Shown piece after piece: positions 1 through 7,882 of a DNA stretch of 42,757 nt. A program made the translations under genes and the position numbers. This DNA is from Aestuariivirgaceae bacterium (GTDB taxonomy: Bacteria; Pseudomonadota; Alphaproteobacteria; Rhizobiales; Aestuariivirgaceae). Each line of letters opens with the position of its first letter. The stretch's first letter is position 1. Where the stretch lies: assembly GCA_028282065.1 (NCBI GenBank), contig JANQIR010000238.1:1-42757 (forward strand), read 5' to 3'. The notes below the pieces were generated by a model, which had not been told where the DNA came from, searched no databases, and saw nothing but the letters and a program-made list of their open reading frames with translations.

Positions 1-38
1 GCGGACATCTCTTAAAGCTCTGATATTACTTGGTAATT

Positions 39-115
39 TGGCGCACCGGGGAAGATTCGAACTCCCGACCCCCAGATTCGTAGTCTGGTGCTCTATCCAG
101 CTGAGCTACCGGTGC
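39..115 (-). tRNA. tRNA-Arg (anticodon ACG)
   Basis: Read on the minus strand, a complete cloverleaf is visible. The acceptor stem GCACCGG (115-109) pairs with CCGGTGC (49-43). The D-arm is GCTC...GAGC, the anticodon arm is CCAGA-CTACGAA-TCTGG, and the T-arm carries TTCGAAT. The seven-base loop CTACGAA puts ACG at positions 34-36, which reads arginine CGN codons after A34-to-I editing. The 3' CCA is genome-encoded (41-39). No terminator is obvious downstream before the window edge. Confidence 0.96.
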
Positions 116-209
116 CCAAGGCAACATGCGCGGACCTAATCCCAAAGGGCCGACCGCCGTTCGCGCACTGTCCTAATACGCCAGAGGTGTAAAGACAAGT
201 ACATTCCAG

Positions 210-1226
210 TCATTCATCACCGCGCCAGCATTTCAGCCCGGCCAGCGTGTCAGCTTCCGCCACCGCACGCCCCACCGCACGGGCCATCGTATCGCCCGCC
301 AAAGTGCCCAGATGCGCCAGCTCAAACGGCGTCGGCTGAGCGTGGTCCGCCCGGCCCGTGGACAAGGCAAAGACGGTATCCCCATCCAATGGGGTGTGGA
401 CCGGCCGCAAGGCCCGGGCCATTCCGTCCGCCGCCATGATGGCCAGCCTGCGCGCCTGACCACGGTCCAGTTTCAAATCGGTGGCAACCACTGCGATGGT
501 GGTGCTTTCAGCCACCTGCGGGTCATGCGGCAATTTCGTCCCGGCAATCAAAGACGCCGGCCCCGTCCGTACAGTCCCTGCCGGAACAGGGCCGAACTCA
601 CCATCCAATTCAAATGGTCTCGCCCACAGATCGCCGGTGCGCGGATCGACCGCAGCGCCGACGGAATTCACAGCGACCAGGGCGCCCACCGTGATGCCGT
701 TCCAGACAACGGAGGCGCTGCCTAATCCGCCCTTCAGCGCACCTGCCGTTGCACCAAGCCCGGCACCGGCATTGCCCAGTTCAAATTCCAGGGCCGCATT
801 TCGCACCGCCTCAACGCCAAGATCCCGGTAAGGCGGCATGCCACCCCAGTCCTTGTCTCCGCCATTGGCCAGATCAAACAGAATCGCCGAGGGTACAATG
901 GGAATCCGTACAGGCTGGCTGGCAAAGGCAAGACCCCTGCCCTGGGCGGCAAGCTGGCAAATCGCGCCGGACGCCGCCTCCAGTCCGTAGACCGAACCGC
1001 CGGACAAAACGACAGCATGGATGCCGTCCACCAGACAGGCCGGGTCGAGGGCATCAATATCGCGCGTTCCCGGCGCTCCGCCGCGCACATCCACGCCGGC
1101 AACCGCCGGTTCATCGGGGATGAGCGCCGTAACACCGGTGATGACAGTGCGGTCTTGCGCGTTGCCAACAGAAATACCGGGCACATCGGTGATCAGATTT
1201 CTGGCCCCTGGACGGTAATCGCTCAT
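210..1226 (-). CDS. P1 family (S58) self-processing peptidase / DmpA-NylC-like hydrolase
   Basis: A 338-residue protein of the P1/DmpA/NylC family. These hydrolases are made as one chain and cleave themselves to expose an N-terminal Ser or Thr nucleophile. Known members act on D-amino-acid N-termini, beta-peptides or nylon oligomers. The family N-terminus (LITDVPGISVGN), the LSGGSVYGLEAASG loop near residue 75, the glycine-rich AGAGLGATAG segment near 153 and VAVNSVGA near 184 are all present. The likely processing site is ES|TTIAVVATD, with T242 as candidate nucleophile; related enzymes have N or G before it. No signal peptide is seen, so it is probably cytoplasmic. It is divergent from the gamma-glutamyltransferase gene across a 94 bp gap. 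Family membership is secure; the substrate cannot be told. Confidence 0.9.
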   Translation of the reverse strand: MSDYRPGARNLITDVPGISVGNAQDRTVITGVTALIPDEPAVAGVDVRGGAPGTRDIDALDPACLVDGIHAVVLSGGSVYGLEAASGAICQLAAQGRGLAFASQPVRIPIVPSAILFDLANGGDKDWGGMPPYRDLGVEAVRNAALEFELGNAGAGLGATAGALKGGLGSASVVWNGITVGALVAVNSVGAAVDPRTGDLWARPFELDGEFGPVPAGTVRTGPASLIAGTKLPHDPQVAESTTIAVVATDLKLDRGQARRLAIMAADGMARALRPVHTPLDGDTVFALSTGRADHAQPTPFELAHLGTLAGDTMARAVGRAVAEADTLAGLKCWRGDE

Positions 1227-1320
1227 GGCCAGCGTTTGTAGGGCGGGAAGCGATGCAAGGTCAATTGCGAAGCGTTGCTGGCAAAGCTAGGGTCAGTACG
1301 GAAAACAGGAAGGGATGTGT

Positions 1321-3021
1321 ATGAAACTGATCGTCAGGCTTGGGGCCCTGTTGCTGGTTGTATTGATGTTGGCATCGTGCGGCAGCCAAGGCCCGGGAAC
1401 CGTCTCAACCGCAAACCCGCATGCATCGCGGGCGGCCCTCACCATGCTGGAACGGGGCGGCTCGGCGGTCGATGCCGCAATCGCCGCGCAACTTGTGCTG
1501 ACGCTCACGGAACCGCAATCCTCCGGCATCGGCGGCGGCCTGTTCCTGATGCACTGGGACGTGCACGAAAGAGAGCTTGCAGCAATCGACGGGCGGGAAA
1601 CGGCACCAAGGGCCGCAACGGAACGATTGTTTCTGCGCCCCGACGGTACGCCGCTCACCTGGCATGAGGCGTCCATCGGCGGCCGGCCGGTCGGCGTGCC
1701 CGGCGTGATCGCCGCCTTGTGGATGGCCCACCAGGCCCACGGCCGGCTCAACTGGGAAGACCTGTTCGAACCGGCAATCCGGCTCGCAACGGACGGCTTC
1801 AAGGTCAGCCCAAGACTGCATGACTCTATTAAGGCAGCGCCGAGGCTGTTTGAAAACGCCGCGGCACGGGTGCTTTATTACCTGCCGGGGGATACGCCAC
1901 AGCCGGTGCCGGCAGGCCACCTGCTGAAGAACCCGAACTATGCCCAAACCCTCCGGCTGATCGCCGAACGGGGGCCAGACGGCTTCTACAAGGGCGAAAC
2001 CGCACAGGCGATCGTGGATGCAGTGACCGGGCATAAGGGCAATCCCGGTGCGATAACGATCGCAGACCTGGCTGCGTACGAGGCCAAGAGGCGGGAGCCC
2101 GTGTGTCTTGCCTATCGAAGCTACAAGGTCTGCGGCATGCCGCCGCCAACCTCCGGCGGGCTGACATCACTGATGATTCTCGGCATGCTGGAGCCGTTCG
2201 ACATGCCGCGCTTCCAGCCGAATTCCCTCACCGCTGTGCACCTTTACACCCAGGCGGCACGGTTGGCCTATGCAGACCGGGCAGCCTATATGGCCGATCC
2301 CGACTTCATCGATGTGCCGGTCGCGGGCCTGCTCGATAAAGGTTACCTGCGCAAGCGCTCGCTGCTCATAAATCCCGGCCACGACAGCGGGCATGCACGG
2401 CCGGGCCTGCCGGCGGGCGCACAACCGGACTACCAGCGTGCGGCGGATGCCGGGTTGAAAAACCACGGCACCAGCCATCTGGCGGTTATCGACCGCTGGG
2501 GCAACGCGGTCTCGCTGACCATGTCGGTGGAGCAGAGGTTCGGCGCACACATCATGGCCGGCGGTTTCATCCTTAACAACCAACTGACCGACTTTTCCTG
2601 GCTGCCGGAAAAGGACGGTGTGGCGGTGGCCAATCGCGTCGAACCGGGCAAACGGCCGCGTTCGTCCATGTCTCCGACACTGGTCTTCAATGAGGACGGC
2701 ACACTGTTTGCCGCGGTCGGATCGCCGGGCGGCAGCCGGATCATCAAGTTCGTCACGCAGACACTGATTGCGCTGGTCGACTGGCAACTGCCTATGCAGG
2801 AGGCCATCGACCTGCCACGCGCCGTAAACCGCAACGCAGTAACGGAACTGGAGGCCGGAACCAATCTGTCGCGCCTTGCCGCTCCACTGCTGCGTATGGG
2901 ACATGAGGTGCGTCAGCACCGGCTGACCAGCGGGCTCCACGGCATCCGGATCACCAGTCAGGGACACGATGGCGGTGCCGACCCGCGCCGCGAGGGCGTC
3001 GTCATGACGACCGGCCGTTGA
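1321..3021 (+). CDS. ggt: Gamma-glutamyltransferase family lipoprotein
   Basis: An N-terminal-nucleophile hydrolase of the gamma-glutamyltranspeptidase family (T3), which hydrolyses or transfers gamma-glutamyl groups from glutathione-like substrates. The precursor cleaves itself before a conserved Thr, here T384 in HGTSHLAVIDRWGNAVS. The C-terminal half keeps ILNNQLTDFSW and KRPRSSMSPTLVF. The N-terminus is hydrophobic and ends in the lipobox LASC (C20), which predicts an outer-membrane or periplasmic lipoprotein. An ATG two codons upstream (1315) touches the ribosome binding site AGGAAGGG (1307-1314); the ATG at 1321 lies 6 nt from it and is preferred. The length of 566 aa is normal. Its 3' end overlaps the convergent histidine kinase gene by 20 bp. 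Confidence 0.9.
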   Translation: MKLIVRLGALLLVVLMLASCGSQGPGTVSTANPHASRAALTMLERGGSAVDAAIAAQLVLTLTEPQSSGIGGGLFLMHWDVHERELAAIDGRETAPRAATERLFLRPDGTPLTWHEASIGGRPVGVPGVIAALWMAHQAHGRLNWEDLFEPAIRLATDGFKVSPRLHDSIKAAPRLFENAAARVLYYLPGDTPQPVPAGHLLKNPNYAQTLRLIAERGPDGFYKGETAQAIVDAVTGHKGNPGAITIADLAAYEAKRREPVCLAYRSYKVCGMPPPTSGGLTSLMILGMLEPFDMPRFQPNSLTAVHLYTQAARLAYADRAAYMADPDFIDVPVAGLLDKGYLRKRSLLINPGHDSGHARPGLPAGAQPDYQRAADAGLKNHGTSHLAVIDRWGNAVSLTMSVEQRFGAHIMAGGFILNNQLTDFSWLPEKDGVAVANRVEPGKRPRSSMSPTLVFNEDGTLFAAVGSPGGSRIIKFVTQTLIALVDWQLPMQEAIDLPRAVNRNAVTELEAGTNLSRLAAPLLRMGHEVRQHRLTSGLHGIRITSQGHDGGADPRREGVVMTTGR

Positions 3022-4573
3022 GCGGCCGCACCGGCATGTCCTGCGTTGCGGATGTGCGTTCGCGCCGCCCGCGCCGTCCGGCAGGATCATCCTGTGAGCC
3101 GTCTGGAATTGTAACATGGAAGACGGCACCGGCACCGTCTTCATGCAGCAGGCGAACATCGCCGCCATGCGCGCCGGCAAGTTCCTGGGCGATGGTCAGC
3201 CCCAGACCTGTACCGCCTGCCCGTGCCGAACCACGAAAGGCTTCAAACAGGTGGGCGCGCGCCTTTTCGGGAACACCCGGGCCATTGTCGCGCACCTCAA
3301 TGACAGTGGAAGCGTCATTGCGCCAGGCATCTATCTTTACCGTCCCCTCGCTCATGGAACCGGACAGCATGGCGGCATCAAGCGCCTCACCGGCATTGCG
3401 CAACAGGTTCATCAGGATTCTGAACAGGTGTTCGCGGTCGGCATCGACGATAATGTCGGGGTCCACAGAATTGTAGATCACGACCTGGCTGGAGGTCTGG
3501 CTGATCGCCGTGTTGACCACCTCTTCGGCAACTTCGTGGACGGACAGCTGCTCGCGCCGCGGCGGGGCTTCCTGGGCGCGACCGAACTTCAGGGTCTGGG
3601 CACAGAACTCAATGGCCCGGTCGAGAGAGGCAATCAGCTTGGGTGCGAATTTCTGTACTGTCGGATCGTCAACGACACTCAGACGGTCGGATATGAGCTG
3701 GGCCGTGGCCAGCATGTTACGCAGATCGTGGCTGACCTTGCTCACCGCCAGGCCGAGCGCCGCAAGCCGGCTTTTCTGCTGCAGCATACCGGCAAGTTCG
3801 GTCTGCATGTTATGAAGCTGACGTTCGGTGACGCCGATTTCGTCACGCCGGCCGCTCGGCGAAATGATACGGCGGGCATCCTCAGGATGTTCGGAGAACA
3901 TGACCATATTGCGCGTCAACCGCCGGATCGGACGGACCAGCGCATAGTTGAGCGATATAAAGACCAGAGCGGCCACAATCAGTGACAATATGATCGATAG
4001 CGCCAGGATGTTGACCGAATAGGTCACCATAGCCGAGCGCAGGGGCGCTTCGTCCAGGGCCAGTTCAATGAAATCGGCGGTCATATCCGGCGGGTTGTCG
4101 ACAACGCCGATGACCCTGTCGCCGCCAACCGCAAGCGTATAGAAAGCCTGAGTGACTGCGGAGAATGTGTAGCCCTGGGGCAGATCGAACGATTCGGCGA
4201 TCATGTGATCGCCCTCGGCCCGCAGCACAAGCTGCCGGGTGTTGCCGCGCTTCAGGGCGATGACCTTGACACCGGCACCACGCAACAGCCCCTGGCGCAG
4301 CTCATCGGAGAGTTTGTTGTCCTCAGACGCTTCCAGCGCCATGGCCGTCAACTCGGCAATGGCGATCTTGTTCTTGAGCCAGGTTATGCGGAAATTGGCG
4401 ATCGACGGCAGGAAAATCAGCACCTCGCCGATCATCACGAAAAGAATCGTCAATGCCAGAACCTTGGACGACAAGCCTCGGGCGATCGACGGCCGGTCTT
4501 CACGGCCGCCACGATCCAGGACGTCTTGCGGCCCATCGGGCGTTCGCGCGCTTTCGTTGTTTTCCTTCAGCAT
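3002..4573 (-). CDS. Orphan membrane sensor histidine kinase (HAMP, HisKA, HATPase)
   Basis: A 523-residue sensor kinase. Membrane segments lie near residues 38-60 and 184-208 and flank a periplasmic sensor region of about 120 aa of no recognised type. A HAMP-like linker follows (about 210-262, beginning VRPIRRLTRN). The H-box is KVSHDLRNML with the phospho-acceptor at about H282. The N-box NLLRNAGEALD, G1 DNGPGVP and G2 GGTGLGLTIA of the ATPase are intact. The first 35 residues are charged and cytoplasmic. It starts 36 bp after the FAD oxidoreductase stop and appears to be the last gene of that operon. No response regulator is encoded nearby, so its partner lies elsewhere. It overlaps the end of the ggt gene tail to tail. 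The sensed signal is unknown. Confidence 0.9.
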   Translation of the reverse strand: MLKENNESARTPDGPQDVLDRGGREDRPSIARGLSSKVLALTILFVMIGEVLIFLPSIANFRITWLKNKIAIAELTAMALEASEDNKLSDELRQGLLRGAGVKVIALKRGNTRQLVLRAEGDHMIAESFDLPQGYTFSAVTQAFYTLAVGGDRVIGVVDNPPDMTADFIELALDEAPLRSAMVTYSVNILALSIILSLIVAALVFISLNYALVRPIRRLTRNMVMFSEHPEDARRIISPSGRRDEIGVTERQLHNMQTELAGMLQQKSRLAALGLAVSKVSHDLRNMLATAQLISDRLSVVDDPTVQKFAPKLIASLDRAIEFCAQTLKFGRAQEAPPRREQLSVHEVAEEVVNTAISQTSSQVVIYNSVDPDIIVDADREHLFRILMNLLRNAGEALDAAMLSGSMSEGTVKIDAWRNDASTVIEVRDNGPGVPEKARAHLFEAFRGSARAGGTGLGLTIAQELAGAHGGDVRLLHEDGAGAVFHVTIPDGSQDDPAGRRGRRERTSATQDMPVRPLNGRSS

Positions 4574-4609
4574 GCCACCTGACGTTATCGGGCCACAGGG
4601 TACCCATGG

Positions 4610-6034
4610 TCAACCAAACATCTTCATCAAGCGAATGACGAAGCGGATGAATGGTTTGGTGGTTATATCGCTGTAGTAGGTGATGGCCGCCCGGCGATTG
4701 ACCTCGCCCAGAGTGGGATATGCCACCACTTGATCGATCATCGCCTTGATCTTGAGGCCCGAGGCAATTGCCAGGCCCCAGGGCTGGATGAGTTCGCCGG
4801 CATTGGGGCCGACGATCGTTGCGCCAAGAATCAGGCCCTTACCGGTGGTGACCACCTTGATCTTGCCATCGATCTTGCGTTCGGCCTGGGCGCGGTCGTT
4901 CTCGTCGAAATTCCACCTGAGAACCTTGATATCCTGATGTCGCTTGCGGGCCTCGTCCTCGCCCAGACCGACATGCGCCAGTTCCGGGTTGGTGTATGTC
5001 ACCCAGGGAATGTGGCCGGTTTTGTTCGTTACAGGCATGCGGAACAGGATGTTTCGCACGACGAGGCCAGCATGGTAGCCGGCGACGTGGGTGAACTGCA
5101 GTCCGCCGGCGACATCGCCGATGGCATAGACTTTCCGGTTGGTGGTGCGCAAACCCTTATCGACGGTAATGCCCTTGCGGGTGTACTCGATGCCTGCGGC
5201 CTCCAGATTGAGGCCATCGACATTCGGTTTACGGCCTGCGGCCACCAGAAGATGCGTGCCTGTGATCTTACGGGCCTCGCCATCCTGCTCGATGTCAATT
5301 TCGATGCCACGGCCTTTCTTGCGCACGTCGGCGATCTTTATCCTGGAGAGAATCTCCACTCCGTCGTCCTGAACGTGATCCAGCACGACCCGGGCCAGTT
5401 CCGGATCATCCTTGCCGAGCGGGTCGAAGGCTTCCAGCACAGTGACCTTAGAACCCAGCCGGGCATGCGCCTGGGCCATTTCCAAGCCGATAGGCCCGGC
5501 ACCGATGATGATCAGTTCCTTGGGCAATGCCGTGTTGTCAAAGATCGTCTCGTTGGTCAGGTAGTCGACCGCGTCGAGGCCCGGGATCGGCGGTGCGGCC
5601 GGAGACGAACCGGTTGCGATGACGAACCGGCGCGCCTTGATCGTTTCGCCACCGGCCTTAACGGTTTCGCCGTCTACAAAGCTGGCGGCATCGCGGATGA
5701 CGGTCACCCCCATGCCTTCAAAACGTTCCTGGGAATCATGCGGCGCAATGGCTGCGATGACCGATTTCACATGATCGTGGACCTTCTTGAAATCGACCTT
5801 GGGCTCCACAGGCGTGACGCCGAATTCAGCCCCGCTTCGCAGGGCGTGGGCGTGTTTTGCCGCAGCGATCAAGGCTTTTGAGGGCACGCAGCCGTAGTTG
5901 AGGCAATCGCCGCCCATCAGGCCTTTTTCTATCAGAACCACGTTCTGCCCGAATTGGGCAGCAGCGGCGGCAACCGACAGGCCGCCTGAGCCCGCCCCAA
6001 TGACACATATATCGTATTTCCCGGACGTCGACAT
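4610..6034 (-). CDS. FAD-dependent pyridine nucleotide-disulfide oxidoreductase (dihydrolipoamide dehydrogenase/mercuric reductase-like)
   Basis: A class I flavoprotein disulfide reductase of 474 aa. The FAD motif GAGSGGLS (about 13-20) is followed by the redox-active pair C44-x4-C49 in GGDCLNYGCVPSK. The NAD(P) motif GAGPIGLEMAQAHARLG lies near residue 187, and the second FAD motif is YAIGDVAGGLQFTH. The dimerisation domain ends in AYPTLGEVNRRAA, where true dihydrolipoamide dehydrogenases have HPTLSE, so the usual base histidine is replaced. There is no HMA domain and no C-terminal Cys-Cys pair, so it is not a genuine mercuric reductase. A clear site (GAGGACAAG) precedes ATG 6034. It follows the TVP38 gene by 51 bp; NCBI names fused TVP38/FAD-oxidoreductase proteins, which supports a joint role, but the substrate is unknown. 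Confidence 0.88.
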   Translation of the reverse strand: MSTSGKYDICVIGAGSGGLSVAAAAAQFGQNVVLIEKGLMGGDCLNYGCVPSKALIAAAKHAHALRSGAEFGVTPVEPKVDFKKVHDHVKSVIAAIAPHDSQERFEGMGVTVIRDAASFVDGETVKAGGETIKARRFVIATGSSPAAPPIPGLDAVDYLTNETIFDNTALPKELIIIGAGPIGLEMAQAHARLGSKVTVLEAFDPLGKDDPELARVVLDHVQDDGVEILSRIKIADVRKKGRGIEIDIEQDGEARKITGTHLLVAAGRKPNVDGLNLEAAGIEYTRKGITVDKGLRTTNRKVYAIGDVAGGLQFTHVAGYHAGLVVRNILFRMPVTNKTGHIPWVTYTNPELAHVGLGEDEARKRHQDIKVLRWNFDENDRAQAERKIDGKIKVVTTGKGLILGATIVGPNAGELIQPWGLAIASGLKIKAMIDQVVAYPTLGEVNRRAAITYYSDITTKPFIRFVIRLMKMFG

Positions 6035-6085
6035 ATCTTGTCCTCACTCAAATAATGGATGTTGTTTGCTGATGCGTTTGCCTGA

Positions 6086-6904
6086 TCAGGCCGATGACTT
6101 CCTGGATGCCTTGACCCGTTTGATAATGACCGGGATGAGCGCCACGACACCCAGAGCCGCAAAACCGGCCAGAAGCTGCGGTGTTAGCAGCGCACCCACG
6201 TCGAGAGAAAACGTGCAGTTGCCAGCGCCATTGGCCGCCACGCACGCATCGTAGGATGCCTTTTGAGCATCGATTATGCTGTCCAAACCGGAACCGACGA
6301 TGCAGAAGGCGAAAGTGCCAGGGATAATTCCCAAGAATGTGCCGATGACAAAGGTCGGCAGCCGGACATTGAAAAGCGCCGGAGCAATATTGACCAGCCA
6401 GAAGGGAAAAACCGGCACCAGCCGCAAGAACAGCAGGTAGTTGAAGGCATCCTGCTGGAAGCCGTCAGCCAGGGATTTGGCCAGTGGTCCTGCTTTCTTG
6501 GACAAAACATCGCCGAACGAGGTCTGGGCGATCAGGAATATCGCCGTAGCACCAATGGTTGCCGCGACAACGGTGACCGTACCGCCGACAAACCAGCCGA
6601 ACAGAAAACCGCCGGTTATGGTCAAAAGTGATGCTCCCGGCACGGAAAAGGCGACCGCAGCAACATATAGCGCCATATAGGCAAAGATCGAAAGAATGAA
6701 GTTACTGGCGACAAATTCCTGCAGAACATCGCGGTTTTCCGCGATCGCACTGAGCGAAAGATACTTGTGGGCTCCAGATGCATAGACCGCGGCGGCGGCA
6801 AGCAGCAGGACCGCCAACGGACCATATCGCTTCAGCAATCCGGCCTGCTTGCCGTCCGCATTCTCAGGTTGAGCGTTCATCGGCTCGGTGTGTCCTTTAG
6901 CCAT
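6086..6904 (-). CDS. TVP38/TMEM64 (VTT/DedA superfamily) membrane protein
   Basis: An integral inner-membrane protein with the VTT fold. After a short polar N-terminus come a first membrane span (about residues 29-45) and several more. The VTT signatures are visible: FSVPGASLLTITGGFLFG, the segment around FLIAQTSFG, and FLRLVPVFPFWLVNIAPALF followed by FVIGTFLGIIPGTFAF. A small loop with two cysteines (DACVAANGAGNC) precedes the last span, and the C-terminus is basic. Several starts are possible: GTG 6916, ATG 6904 (used here) and ATG 6880, the last having AAAGGA 12 nt upstream. VTT proteins are linked to lipid scrambling or transport, but this branch is uncharacterised. It is first in an operon with the oxidoreductase and histidine kinase. 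Confidence 0.88.
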   Translation of the reverse strand: MAKGHTEPMNAQPENADGKQAGLLKRYGPLAVLLLAAAAVYASGAHKYLSLSAIAENRDVLQEFVASNFILSIFAYMALYVAAVAFSVPGASLLTITGGFLFGWFVGGTVTVVAATIGATAIFLIAQTSFGDVLSKKAGPLAKSLADGFQQDAFNYLLFLRLVPVFPFWLVNIAPALFNVRLPTFVIGTFLGIIPGTFAFCIVGSGLDSIIDAQKASYDACVAANGAGNCTFSLDVGALLTPQLLAGFAALGVVALIPVIIKRVKASRKSSA

Positions 6905-7311
6905 TTTCTTTACCACAGTTGAGGTTTCAGGCAGGCTCCATCAATGACGACAGGATGCCCCCGTTTACTTGGACTACAAATGCTTGCAAACGGATACGAA
7001 TAAAAGCGCCCCTCAATGGTTTGTGATCCAAGTTCAATTCACGTTACGCAAAGGCAGGTTTCAGGCTGCCAAAACAGGGCAGGCGCGTTGACTTGCGGCG
7101 CCGTTGTCCCTATAAGCCGCAACGTTCCAGCGGAAGGCGAATGCTGTTCGCTAGCCGGGATAGCGTTTTGGTGCCGGTCGTTAACCCGCACCAGCGCAGC
7201 TCCGGTTAAAAACAGCCTCTATATCGCTTACATCTGGCGCACGCACGAACTGCTCAATTCGCGGCAGACCGGGCGGTACGCCGACAAACCATTCAGCACA
7301 CGGAGCCTGAT
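6905..7311. other. Intergenic region between divergent TVP38 and rpmH genes
   Basis: About 400 bp without a supportable gene. It should carry the promoters for the TVP38 operon (minus) and for rpmH-rnpA-yidC (plus). A small hairpin CGCTA-gccggga-TAGCG followed by TTTT lies near 7149-7169. An alphaproteobacterial -10-like CTATAT sits at 7219-7224 without a good -35. I saw no DnaA boxes, so nothing supports an origin here. Confidence 0.5.
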
Positions 7312-7446
7312 GTGAAAAGGACCTATCAACCCAGCAAGCTGATCCGCAAACGGCGGCACGGATTTCGCGCACGCATGGCGACCAAGGGCGGGCGGCGCGT
7401 GATTCAGCGCAGGCGTCAGCGCGGACGCGCGCGTCTTTCAGCCTGA
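7312..7446 (+). CDS. rpmH: 50S ribosomal protein L34
   Basis: A 44-residue, very basic protein starting [20 protein letters not shown] and continuing [15 protein letters not shown], which is the near-invariant L34 sequence. L34 is a late-assembling protein of the large ribosomal subunit. The start is GTG at 7312, with GGAG at 7302-7305 as ribosome binding site. It heads the conserved rpmH-rnpA-yidC cluster; the rnpA start lies about 64 bp downstream. Confidence 0.97.
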   Translation: MKRTYQPSKLIRKRRHGFRARMATKGGRRVIQRRRQRGRARLSA

Positions 7447-7510
7447 GCCGGCTTGTGCACAAACCGACGGCCGCAACGGCCGGGTGAACGATGCGCAGCG
7501 GGTCGTACAG

Positions 7511-7882
7511 ATGAAACGCTTGCAGCGACGGCAGGATTTCCTGTCCGCGGCGCGTGGACAGTCATGGGCGACGCGCGGCTCCGTCGTGCAGGCACGCAAT
7601 CGCGGAGACAGCGAACCGCCACGGATCGGTTTCACAGCCACACGGCGCCTCGGTGGCGCGGTGGTCCGCAATCACATCCGGCGGCGCCTGAAAGAAGCCG
7701 TGCGCACCGGATTGGCGGATGAACTCAAACCCGGCTATGACTATGTTTTCATAGGTCGCAGCCAGACGGCCAGCAGGCCCTTTGACCAGTTAAAGACAGA
7801 TTTGCGCGATGCGGTCCGCAAGATCCATTCCGGCCGCACGTCGACATACTCCCGACGCAAGGAGCGACGCAGGCCGTCATGA
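7511..7882 (+). CDS. rnpA: Ribonuclease P protein component
   Basis: The protein subunit of RNase P, which with the M1 RNA removes 5' leaders from pre-tRNAs. The N-terminus MKRLQRRQDFLSAARG matches the family, as does the RNR-type RNA-binding signature in VVRNHIRRRLKEAVR, followed by DYVFIGRS. The ATG at 7511 (123 aa) is preferred because family members begin just before the RL-RR-DFL motif; an in-frame GTG at 7484 would add nine residues. The stop overlaps the yidC start by 4 bp (ATGA, 7879-7882), so the two are translationally coupled. A yidD gene, often found between these two, is absent here. Confidence 0.94.
   Translation: MKRLQRRQDFLSAARGQSWATRGSVVQARNRGDSEPPRIGFTATRRLGGAVVRNHIRRRLKEAVRTGLADELKPGYDYVFIGRSQTASRPFDQLKTDLRDAVRKIHSGRTSTYSRRKERRRPS

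Noticed and set aside
4610-6034. Mercuric reductase
   Set aside because: No HMA domain, no C-terminal vicinal cysteines and no mer genes nearby; only the general reductase fold is shared.
6905-7311. Replication origin next to rpmH
   Set aside because: No DnaA box of TTATCCACA type, no AT-rich unwinding region, and no dnaA, dnaN or parAB genes in the window.
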